Assembly (NCBI RefSeq): GCF_000993825.1
Contig: NZ_CP011114.1
Coordinates: forward strand, 62,001-126,000
DNA: 64,000 nucleotides
Reading direction: 5' to 3'
Source of the DNA: Paenibacillus durus ATCC 35681
GTDB lineage: Bacteria > Bacillota > Bacilli > Paenibacillales > Paenibacillaceae
The notes under the pieces were generated by a model. It did no database searches. It was not told the DNA's origin and saw only the letters and a list, made by a program, of their open reading frames with translations. The translations under genes were made by a program, and so were the position numbers. This document shows positions 50,147 through 57,466 of the stretch, piece after piece. Numbering within the stretch: the first letter of the stretch is position 1; every line of letters begins with the position of its first letter.

Positions 50147-50851
50147 ATGGCCCATAGTTATGAAGAGTACTCAGAATATATAAATGAGACATATAATGAA
50201 TTTAAAGAAGACGAAAAAATGAGTAATAAGGAGGCGATTGCAAGGACACTTAATGAATATGATATGTCAATGAAAAAAAGTGAGACAGATAAAGCAGTTA
50301 TTGGTGTAACAATTGCAGAAATTTTAGTTTCTCATTTGAGGATTCTGAACACTTTCAAGGATTACATGATAGAAACGATATCCGAACTAAATTTTAAATT
50401 AATTGAACAAGAGAATAAATTAACACGTGAACAATACATTGATTTACTTTTACGTAAGGAGCAAGTGTTTAAACAATTAGAAAATAAACCTTTGGATTAT
50501 TATCCGAGGGTATGTTGGTACTATGAAGAATTGACAGATGAAGTTAATAAATTCTTTGATCAAATTAACACAGGCAACATAAATAAGGATGAAATAGTTG
50601 CTAGCGTATTTCAACGTTTTGAACGAGATTGTAAGAATACACTAAGTGAAAAAATAATCGTGTATACAACGCTAGCTGAAAATCTGTTGAAACTTGGTTA
50701 CACAAAAATAGAAGGGTTACAGAGGATTAAAGAGGAGTTGCAACTATTCAATGTGGAAGATGTTCGTGAGGAGCAACTAATAAAAGAGGAACGGATGAAG
50801 CTAGTAGTTAGAATTGATAACGCATTAGAGCAATTAAACAATATAGGTTAG
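50147..50851 (+). CDS. Probable immunity protein for deaminase toxin D (Imm3-like)
   Basis: 234 residues, almost all helical and acidic: SYEEYSEYINETYNEFKEDE, KMSNKEAIARTLNEYDMSMK, VIGVTIAEILVSHLRILNTF, PLDYYPRVCWYYEELTDEVN, FERDCKNTLSEKIIVYTTLA. The Y-x-E-Y-x-x-x-I-x-x-T-Y-x-E-F start and the R-F-x-x-D-C end recall the Imm3 family of polymorphic-toxin immunity proteins; I am moderately sure. CGGAGG lies 10 bases before the ATG, 23 bases after the toxin. Low GC sets it apart from the repeated DNA around it. It neutralises toxin D, by inference from position. Confidence 0.7.
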   Translation: MAHSYEEYSEYINETYNEFKEDEKMSNKEAIARTLNEYDMSMKKSETDKAVIGVTIAEILVSHLRILNTFKDYMIETISELNFKLIEQENKLTREQYIDLLLRKEQVFKQLENKPLDYYPRVCWYYEELTDEVNKFFDQINTGNINKDEIVASVFQRFERDCKNTLSEKIIVYTTLAENLLKLGYTKIEGLQRIKEELQLFNVEDVREEQLIKEERMKLVVRIDNALEQLNNIG

Positions 50852-50916
50852 TAGCTGTAAAACTTGGGATTATTATAACCACTCTAACGACAAGAACATA
50901 GAATACGATCAACGGG

Positions 50917-51205
50917 TCTGTCAAGATTTCTGTGAAAACTCACTTTACAACCCGAACAATAGAATCGTACAATACAACCAACAAACCAAACACTAAACAA
51001 TATAAACAAACACTTGATAACCTTTCAAAAGCTTATTCCAACTTGAATCATAAGTAGGAATGAGCTTTTTTCATGCCCAAAATCAGAAGAAAGTGAAGAA
51101 AAAAATGGAAAAACAGGCACAAGCAGCAGAAAAGTGAGCGTCAAACCCACCCCACCTGTTCACAAGATCAAGACCCGAAAAGGTCGAAGTGCTGATGAAC
51201 CAATA
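50917..51205 (+). repeat. Intergenic repeat ahead of module E
   Basis: Counterpart of 37880-38184. Here the right end reads AGTGCTGATGAACCAATAA, exactly as in the plain vgrG tail, and is followed by AACGCACCTAAGAGAGGAG as in front of module A. In module B these bases differ. The short basic ORF of the B copy is broken here by a stop. Confidence 0.8.
51029..51071 (+). terminator. Terminator, copy 4 of the repeated element
   Basis: AAGCTTATTCC and GGAATGAGCTT followed by TTTT, again preceded by ACACTTGATAA. It ends the D cassette. Confidence 0.85.
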
Positions 51206-51234
51206 AAACGCACCTAAGAGAGGAGTGCGCGGGG

Positions 51235-52386
51235 ATGCACGACATGGAGATATGGAACTATTTTATTGAAGAAGATGTCACGCCGCAGCGAAATCGGCAG
51301 ATTAAATCTTTACATAACTATTATGTCCGGCATAAAAAGCAGATTTTAGACCAGCTCGTCCCGCTATTCGACCGGTTCTGCCAGAATGTACAGCTCCAGC
51401 AGCAAGAAGGGCATTTACAGAAATGCGCCTGCATTCACGTCTCCCTGCTGCGGACGAGCCTGAACGAAGGAAGGCCCGTCTATATGCTGGAGGCCAGCGG
51501 CAGGGACACGGAAAGCAACGTGCAGCTGACGCCTTTCCGTTATGATGCGGGATGGATTTATGGATTCGCGGACGCTTGGGATCAAGCGTGTGAGGAGAAG
51601 CGCAAGCATTATATGAACCGCATTCAGCGCCATTCGTTCGAAGCCTGGAAGACAGAGCAGCTGTATCCGTTTCACGTCTATATGGTACACGCTGTCCGTT
51701 ATGCGATGGATACGATCCGGCAGCTTGTTTCTTTCCAAAGCATAGAGAAAGACAGTCATTTTGAAGTGCGCGTCGGCGAATATCGGGATCATGAGGTCAG
51801 TGAATCGGTGTATCGCGTCAATGAGAGACAACGAACCTCCATTACGTGCAAAGGATGGCTGGAAAACCGGTCAGATCAGGAATACATCTATGAACATATG
51901 GCCAAGGTCGATCTGTCTCGTGGTCATTACGAAGGCATTGACCTGAATTATGCAAGATTCGAAGAGGTGACGCTGACAGGAAGTCATTTCGGGGGCAGCC
52001 GAATGCTGGGTACCCGCTTTGAGCGCTGCGTATGCGATCAGGCCGATTTTCGCGAGAGTCTTCTAGTTGATGCGGACTTTCGCGATTGTGACCTGACCTA
52101 CGCGAGGTTCGACCGTGTACTGGGCGATCGGGATATGGTGGTAGAGGCGCATGGCCTGGTGTTTGGTCTGAATGGCGTACAGTTTCAACGGGCCAACCTG
52201 ACCCATGCCAGCTTTCGAGATGCGAAAATTGCGGGGGATTTTACAGGTTCGAAGCTGGAAGAGACGGATTTCACAGGGGCAGACTTGACCGGGAGCCGGA
52301 TGCTGGAGCGGGACGCTTTCCGGGTTACGCTAACGAAGGAACAGCGTGAAACGATCACTTGGGTGGAGGAGCCGCAGCATGAGTAG
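51235..52386 (+). CDS. Pentapeptide-repeat protein, probable effector adaptor (copy E)
   Basis: 383 residues. The N-terminus is that of copy A (HDMEIWNYFIEEDVTPQRNR), and the second half is closer to copy B (DMVVEAHGLVFGLN). Private changes are few: LQQQEG for LLQQEG, HMAKVDLS for HIARVDLS, DFRESLL for DFAESLL. The mixed pattern indicates gene conversion between modules. GAGAGGAG lies 13 bases before the ATG. Its stop overlaps the next gene. Confidence 0.8.
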   Translation: MHDMEIWNYFIEEDVTPQRNRQIKSLHNYYVRHKKQILDQLVPLFDRFCQNVQLQQQEGHLQKCACIHVSLLRTSLNEGRPVYMLEASGRDTESNVQLTPFRYDAGWIYGFADAWDQACEEKRKHYMNRIQRHSFEAWKTEQLYPFHVYMVHAVRYAMDTIRQLVSFQSIEKDSHFEVRVGEYRDHEVSESVYRVNERQRTSITCKGWLENRSDQEYIYEHMAKVDLSRGHYEGIDLNYARFEEVTLTGSHFGGSRMLGTRFERCVCDQADFRESLLVDADFRDCDLTYARFDRVLGDRDMVVEAHGLVFGLNGVQFQRANLTHASFRDAKIAGDFTGSKLEETDFTGADLTGSRMLERDAFRVTLTKEQRETITWVEEPQHE

Positions 52387-52903
52387 GATGGAATACTATG
52401 TGCTGGAGCATGATCGGCGCTTGCCGGCGAACGGAGCGAATCTGGCGTTTCCGGAACGTATGCTCAGGGGCTACGGCCACGCGGAGCAGCAGGAAGTCGT
52501 CTATGTGATGCCGGGCAATAGCCTGACTTCCAGCAGTCTGATTGAACATCCCATCCTGCTGGTCAGCGAGGAGCTTCGGGCCACTATAAACAAGCGGATT
52601 CCGGAGATCGCTTATAAAAGCGTAATCGTGATGGACCTAAAGCAGCAGGGGCAATTCGATTATGCATGGATGGATTTTCCGGAAATTCCGTGTATTGCGC
52701 CTGACCGCACGGAGTCGGAAAACGGACAGGTTATGACCATTTGGGTAGACCTTGAAGATTTGAGGGAAGCTGCTATTTTCCAAATTCCGTATTACCGGAG
52801 CCGTGTGCTGGTTGCGCGTGTGGACGTAGCGGAGAGCCTGCTTAGAAAAAGCCTGTACGGCTTAAGGATCAGACCAATCCGGTTGACGGGAGGAGAAGCT
52901 TGA
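52379..52903 (+). CDS. Conserved 174-aa protein of the VgrG module (copy E)
   Basis: 174 residues. Differences from A and B again fall mainly in one patch after the CIAPDR element (ESENGQVMTIWVDLEDLREA), plus VMPGN for VKP(D/G)N. Starts 8 bases inside the pentapeptide gene. The localised variation suggests that this patch contacts something cassette-specific. Confidence 0.7.
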   Translation: MSRMEYYVLEHDRRLPANGANLAFPERMLRGYGHAEQQEVVYVMPGNSLTSSSLIEHPILLVSEELRATINKRIPEIAYKSVIVMDLKQQGQFDYAWMDFPEIPCIAPDRTESENGQVMTIWVDLEDLREAAIFQIPYYRSRVLVARVDVAESLLRKSLYGLRIRPIRLTGGEA

Positions 52904-52904
52904 G

Positions 52905-53627
52905 ATGGGAATTACAGACACGATATTGAAGAAAGACACGCTTGCCAAGCTGCTGGCATCCCCGTGGCGGAGCGAGGATACCTATGTGACAGCAGGGGCG
53001 TATATGCATTGCACATTTGGCACGCACGAAGAAGTGCTGAACAAGCAGGACCCGAACGGAGTGTATATTAATGGAAGCCCGATGCTGACGGTGGAGGATT
53101 GTGTCGTATCCTCGACGAAGCCGGGAACGACTATGGGTATTGCCTTTGACGCAATGGGTCGGGAGCTTGATGGCAACTTTTATTCGTTTGGCTATTGCCG
53201 GAGTGAGATGCATCCGATAAAGGTGGCTATGTCAGGGTATACAATCCCCCCATATAGGGTCGATATGGTCGACTTCCCTCCGTTTATGCTAGACCCCGAT
53301 CCAGAGCAGCCGACCTTTAATCAGCCAACTTATCCGTGTGCACCCAAGCTGCTGCCAACGGTATCGGCATCCGCCCCTACGGGCCCGCCATTCAAACCCC
53401 AAGCAGAGCGGCGGCCTGGGCTGTTAGGTGCTCTTCCTTCGCTTACTACGATGCTGGAGAAATTGGCAGGAGCTCAGACCCAATGGACGAACGGCAGCCC
53501 GAGTGTATCCATTCAAGGGGTGCCGGCGCTGACTAGCAAGTCCTGTTTATTTTGTCAGTATGGGGGGCAGATCCGGTTGCTCACGAATGGGATGGACCCG
53601 GCGCCTCCGGAGTTCTCCGTGAGATAA
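52905..53627 (+). CDS. DUF4280 PAAR-like spike-tip protein (copy E)
   Basis: 240 residues. TYVTAGAYMHCTFGTHEEVL and KSCLFCQYGGQIRLLTNG are kept. The variable patch (about residues 108-134) reads AMSGYTIPPYRVDMVDFPPF, different again from copies A and B, with a second small cluster of changes at QAERRPGLLGALPSL. It starts one base after the previous stop and ends 23 bases before the VgrG-toxin E start. Confidence 0.85.
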   Translation: MGITDTILKKDTLAKLLASPWRSEDTYVTAGAYMHCTFGTHEEVLNKQDPNGVYINGSPMLTVEDCVVSSTKPGTTMGIAFDAMGRELDGNFYSFGYCRSEMHPIKVAMSGYTIPPYRVDMVDFPPFMLDPDPEQPTFNQPTYPCAPKLLPTVSASAPTGPPFKPQAERRPGLLGALPSLTTMLEKLAGAQTQWTNGSPSVSIQGVPALTSKSCLFCQYGGQIRLLTNGMDPAPPEFSVR

Positions 53628-53650
53628 AGAAGGGAGGTCAAGGTGAAGAC

Positions 53651-56632
53651 ATGGGAGCAGGGTATCAAGGGGATGGCTATGAGCTGCAGTGGCCGTATGG
53701 GCTGAAAGCCATCCGCAGTTTTCGGATTGAACGGAAATTTAATACACATGCGCGGTGTACGTTTACGGCGGTCATGACGGAAGAGGAAGCGGAACTTTGC
53801 ATACAACGAAGCAGCTTTGAGGACAGCCTGGTCCTCCGCAAGCCTGCCGAGCCGAAAGCGGAGAACTGGTTCGCCGGGGGCATTACGGGTATCGATATTC
53901 ACATGGAAGACGGGATTCCGCATGTGCAAGTCGAGGCGATTTCGCGCACGTATGCCATGGATATGGAGCCGAAAAACCGGTCGTATCAGAATAAGCATTT
54001 GACCTATTCGGATGCCATAGAGCAGCTCGTCGCCGGCTACCCCGGAGGGGCTGCGCAAAATATGGCGACAAGCGAGGAAGCGGTGATCGGCACGTTCATG
54101 GTTCAATTTGGAGAGACCGACTGGCAATTTATGAAGCGGCTGGCCTCCCGGGTCGGGACCGTTATATTGCCGGATGTGGCGCTGGATGCGCCTCGCGTCT
54201 ACTTCGGCGTGCCGGATTTGTCATGGGGCGAGGAGCTGAAGTCCAAGCGTTACACAGCCGTAAAGGACCGGGCCGCCTATGAAGAGCTGAAGGCGCATGC
54301 GGAAGGAAACGAAGGGGACCCGCTTCAGGAGGCGGATTTTGTCCATTACCGGGTCATTAGCGAGCAATATTGCGAAGTCGGAGATGATGTGCTTTTTAAA
54401 AATCAGATGTGGGTCGTATCCGAATCGGTCATCAGCTATGCATCGGGGCTGCTGCAATATGAATATGTGCTGGTGAAGCGGCAGACGCTGAGAATGAAGT
54501 CGCGGCGGAATGAGCGGATTCAAGGCGTCTCCCTGGAAGGCCGGGTCGTGAAACGGGCGAACAATATGGTGAAGGTTCATCTGGACATCGATGCGGAGCA
54601 TGACGCGCAAGGGAACTGGTGGTTCCCCTATTCGGGGGAAGGGAATAATATCTTTCACTGTCTGCCGGAGGAAGGCGCGCGGATTAAGGTGTATTTTCCA
54701 AGCGGTACCGAGAAGCAGGCGATCGCGATCAACTCGGTTCGCGGCGGAAGCGAGGAGATGAAGAGTCGGACGGTGTTCCAGAAGCCCACGACGAAAGTGT
54801 TCGAGATGCCGGGAGCGGCCAAAATGCAGCTGGGAGACGACGGGGTCCTGTTCGAGAAAGGGACGGTCAGCCTGCATCTGGATGGCGGGAACATTACGGT
54901 TAATGCAAGCGAGGATCTGTTGCTGGTGGCAGGCAACCGGATGGAGCTGGGGAGCGGGAGCGAGAAAGGAATACTGGAGTCCATCCGGATGCGCGCCGCG
55001 CAGCAGATTGCGCTGCAAACGAATGCTGCCCATTATATGGTCATCCAAGAAAACCGGGTGGGCATCAAGAGCAGCAAGCTGGACTTCCAGAAAGTCGAAG
55101 TGGATTTCATGGAACTGCTGACGGATGAAGAGATCAAGCAGATGTATATCGATGAACAGGCCGAAGCGAACATCTGGCAAGAAGAACTGGATTTCAACAA
55201 GAATGTCGCCGTTCCGATGTCGGGAATGCCGGTGTCCGTACCCTTGCCGGAAGGCCACAAGGCGGACATTCGTGCGAAAGTGGCAGCCGAAGTGAATAGC
55301 AATCCGGATGGAGTCGCTGCGGCGCGAAGCTGGCTGAGCGGAAAATCGAAGGAAGAGCAGCAGAATGCCTACCAGAAGAGCTACGCCCAGCCGGCAAGCG
55401 AACCGAAGAAGAAGAGTAAGAAAGAGAAACAAGCGGAACTGGCAGAGAGTCAGAAGGAATACGAGCAAGAGGACCGGGACCGGACAGCAGTGTATGAGTG
55501 GAATCAAAGCGCGAAGAAGATCATGGAGCAAGGAGCAAAGGAAGGCAAGTCGCCAGCGGAGATCCGGGCGATGCTTCCCCCGCAGCCTGTACCTACGCGA
55601 AGAGCGCCGCAGGAAAGCCATGAGCCGGGTATAATCGAGCAGATGCTGGATTTTACGGGGATCGGAAAACTATTAGAAAAGATAGGTCCTGCTCTGGATG
55701 CGTGGCAGCTGGAGCATGTCATCCCGCAGAAGCCGGATTATCTCAGCAAGCATACAGAAAAAAAGGTATACTTATCCCGGTATACGTTCCAAGTGTTAGT
55801 TATCGATCCTCAAGTTCTGATCGCGGAGATCAATCTCTTATTTGGAGCGGTGGCGATCATCGGGGCGTTTTGGACGGGAGGGGGATCGTTGTATCTCCTG
55901 GCGATCGCAGATGGGGTCATAGGCGCAGGCATGGTCGGCATCAACTTGGTGAAACTGAACGACCTCAAGAACGGAAATGCGAATACGAATCCGAGCATCC
56001 TCGGCATAGACCAGGCGATGCTGGATAACATGGGGCTCGCCATCGCGGTTGTGAATCTGGCGTTCTTGATGAAGCACGGCTTATACAAGGCAGCGGATAA
56101 ACTAGCGAACAGCAGGAATGTTGTAGCGCTGGATGATGCTTGGAAGGCATGGAGGAGTAAGCCAGGGATTATTGTTGAAGATTTAGATTTTAAATTGTGG
56201 GAAGAAATGCGTGTAAGCGGTCAGGTTAGAATCGCACCTAATGGTCAAAGAATAATAAGTATTCGTGATTTAAAACAATTTACGAAAGAAATGAATACTA
56301 AAAATATTAAGGTGGTTATTGATAAGAAAGGTAAAGTTTTACCTGACCTAGCAGCAGGGGGATTCGATCCACAAACTGGTCAAATTGTATTGAGAAAAGA
56401 GCCGACATTTTTAAGTGCAATGCACGAGTCCTATCATGCAAAACAATGGCTCGAACTTGGAAAAGAAGAATATTTGAAACTATCAACCTTGGAAAGGGAA
56501 GAATATGTATATAGTCAGATAATGAAAAATAAAGATTTATACACCACTGAAGAGATTTTGTTTTCACAAAGGTATATATTTAAATTAAGAACTGGTGGAT
56601 GGCCTCCACCTGGATGGAAAGGTTTTGAATGA
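53651..56632 (+). CDS. VgrG-like spike fused to a zincin-like metallopeptidase toxin (E)
   Basis: 993 residues from ATG 53651 (GGGAGG upstream). All shared domains are present and nearly identical to VgrG-toxin B. The unique end starts KPGIIVEDLDFKLWEEMRVS, base-identical to cassette C up to about 56229, then diverges (RIAPNGQRIISIRDLKQFTK). The zinc site is SAMHESYHAKQ (His925, Glu926, His929), followed by LEREEYVYSQIMKNKDL, where a Glu may be the third ligand. Like C it is a zincin-type toxin expected to cleave a protein of the target cell. As the only complete spike of this toxin class it is probably the expressed version, with C as the spare allele. Confidence 0.85.
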   Translation: MGAGYQGDGYELQWPYGLKAIRSFRIERKFNTHARCTFTAVMTEEEAELCIQRSSFEDSLVLRKPAEPKAENWFAGGITGIDIHMEDGIPHVQVEAISRTYAMDMEPKNRSYQNKHLTYSDAIEQLVAGYPGGAAQNMATSEEAVIGTFMVQFGETDWQFMKRLASRVGTVILPDVALDAPRVYFGVPDLSWGEELKSKRYTAVKDRAAYEELKAHAEGNEGDPLQEADFVHYRVISEQYCEVGDDVLFKNQMWVVSESVISYASGLLQYEYVLVKRQTLRMKSRRNERIQGVSLEGRVVKRANNMVKVHLDIDAEHDAQGNWWFPYSGEGNNIFHCLPEEGARIKVYFPSGTEKQAIAINSVRGGSEEMKSRTVFQKPTTKVFEMPGAAKMQLGDDGVLFEKGTVSLHLDGGNITVNASEDLLLVAGNRMELGSGSEKGILESIRMRAAQQIALQTNAAHYMVIQENRVGIKSSKLDFQKVEVDFMELLTDEEIKQMYIDEQAEANIWQEELDFNKNVAVPMSGMPVSVPLPEGHKADIRAKVAAEVNSNPDGVAAARSWLSGKSKEEQQNAYQKSYAQPASEPKKKSKKEKQAELAESQKEYEQEDRDRTAVYEWNQSAKKIMEQGAKEGKSPAEIRAMLPPQPVPTRRAPQESHEPGIIEQMLDFTGIGKLLEKIGPALDAWQLEHVIPQKPDYLSKHTEKKVYLSRYTFQVLVIDPQVLIAEINLLFGAVAIIGAFWTGGGSLYLLAIADGVIGAGMVGINLVKLNDLKNGNANTNPSILGIDQAMLDNMGLAIAVVNLAFLMKHGLYKAADKLANSRNVVALDDAWKAWRSKPGIIVEDLDFKLWEEMRVSGQVRIAPNGQRIISIRDLKQFTKEMNTKNIKVVIDKKGKVLPDLAAGGFDPQTGQIVLRKEPTFLSAMHESYHAKQWLELGKEEYLKLSTLEREEYVYSQIMKNKDLYTTEEILFSQRYIFKLRTGGWPPPGWKGFE

Positions 56633-56646
56633 TAAGGGGGGATACA

Positions 56647-56976
56647 ATGGATACCAATATAACACTGGATACAGCTTTGAGTGTTGCTCAAGATTATAAG
56701 AGTAAATATAAGTTATCAGGTGATATTTTAGAAAACTTGGAACGTACTATAAGATTCTATAGCGAGTTTGATAGTGTCAATGGACCAGTGTGGCTGGTTA
56801 TAGTAAGTATAGAGCCAAATGATTTTTTTGCAGAGAATGAATATACGATTGTTATTTCAGATAAGGAAGCAGCTGTCAAATATATTATCGACCCTAATGG
56901 TCATGTCTTTTGTCCTCATTCAGAAACTACGACTGAGGAAGAATTTGACGAGATTTGGAACGATGAAGATGACTAA
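56647..56976 (+). CDS. Probable immunity protein for toxin E (PepSY-like)
   Basis: 109 residues from ATG 56647 (AAGGGGGG upstream), 14 bases after the toxin. Homologue of immunity C: helix LDTALSVAQDYKSKYKLSG, strands RTIRFYSEF, VWLVIVSIEPNDF, TIVISDKEAAVKYIIDPNG, acidic tail EEEFDEIWNDEDD. The two are clearly diverged, as are their toxins after the first 30 residues, so each should protect only or mainly against its own toxin. Confidence 0.7.
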   Translation: MDTNITLDTALSVAQDYKSKYKLSGDILENLERTIRFYSEFDSVNGPVWLVIVSIEPNDFFAENEYTIVISDKEAAVKYIIDPNGHVFCPHSETTTEEEFDEIWNDEDD

Positions 56977-56988
56977 GGAGAACAAAAA

Positions 56989-57126
56989 GTGCTTAATAAT
57001 CGTGGGTTACCAGTGACGAATGAAGCCATCATTAAAAGACTGGCCACACCGACCAATCAACCCAACACGTACCGTCCGTTAATCGGACAAAAGAGAGCAA
57101 TTCAGCTATTCACGCTCTTAGATTAG
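56989..57126 (+). CDS. Possible 45-aa ORF after immunity E
   Basis: GTG start with AAGGAG 8 bases upstream and an open frame of 45 residues: LNNRGLPVTNEAIIKRLATP, then TNQPNTYRPLIGQKRAIQLF and TLLD. It follows immunity E by 12 bases and shows a protein-like composition. I do not recognise it. It may be the remnant of a further cassette whose remainder was lost between here and the terminator at 57284. Confidence 0.35.
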   Translation: MLNNRGLPVTNEAIIKRLATPTNQPNTYRPLIGQKRAIQLFTLLD

Positions 57127-57283
57127 ATGATCTGATTCGGGCTATTGTCGGAATAGTGTAGCGGGATGCGTCCAAATAATGGAAATTATTCAGGCTTTAC
57201 CGTGATTATTTAGTTTGTCTTAATATGGATGAATTTATTCCGATGTGACAAATTCAAGAAAAAACACACTTAATAAACTTACA

Positions 57284-57327
57284 AAGCTTATTCCAACTTG
57301 AGCCATGAGTTAGGAATAAGCTTTTTT
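57284..57327 (+). terminator. Terminator, copy 5 of the repeated element
   Basis: AAGCTTATTCC and GGAATAAGCTT, perfectly paired over 11 bases, then TTTT. It marks the right edge of the array. Its left arm is preceded by ACACTTAATAA. Confidence 0.85.
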
Positions 57328-57447
57328 CGAATTGACGGTAGATTTCAATTTTTCGTTAATGACTTCATAATGTTCTTGAAGCCTCTCAATCTGTTGCCAA
57401 CTCTTCTGGTAAGGTCCAGCTTCTTCCATGGAGCGATAGATATTACA
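57310..57447 (-). pseudogene. C-terminal remnant of an unknown minus-strand gene
   Basis: On the minus strand a frame bounded upstream by a stop at 57448 reads EYTPGCNIYRSMEEAGPYQK, then SWQQIERLQEHYEVINEKLK and STVNSKKAYS, ending within the right arm of terminator copy 5. It looks like a genuine coiled-coil C-terminus. No start with a ribosome site is present. It is either a gene fragment left at the array edge or chance. Confidence 0.3.
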
Positions 57448-57466
57448 TCCTGGAGTGTACTCTTAG

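Larger units (their letters stand above)
51235..56119 (+). repeat. Module E, third full copy of the repeated unit
   Basis: Its 5' flank matches module A and its 3' VgrG part matches module B, so it is a mosaic of both. Confidence 0.9.

Noticed and set aside
54221..55621. Long open frames antisense to the VgrG-toxin genes (466 codons here, also 41184-42395, 44870-45955 and 48063-48962)
   Set aside because: They are repeated wherever the VgrG gene is repeated, follow its codon bias, have Arg/His/Leu-rich products and lack ribosome sites.
29769..57327. Prophage
   Set aside because: VgrG/gpD-like and PAAR-like proteins occur in phage tails, but the window has no integrase, terminase, portal, capsid or lysis genes, and the tail proteins are amplified with toxin and immunity genes.
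29769..57327. CRISPR or other short regularly spaced repeat array
   Set aside because: The repeats here are whole genes and single terminators with kilobase spacing; no short direct repeats with unique spacers are present.
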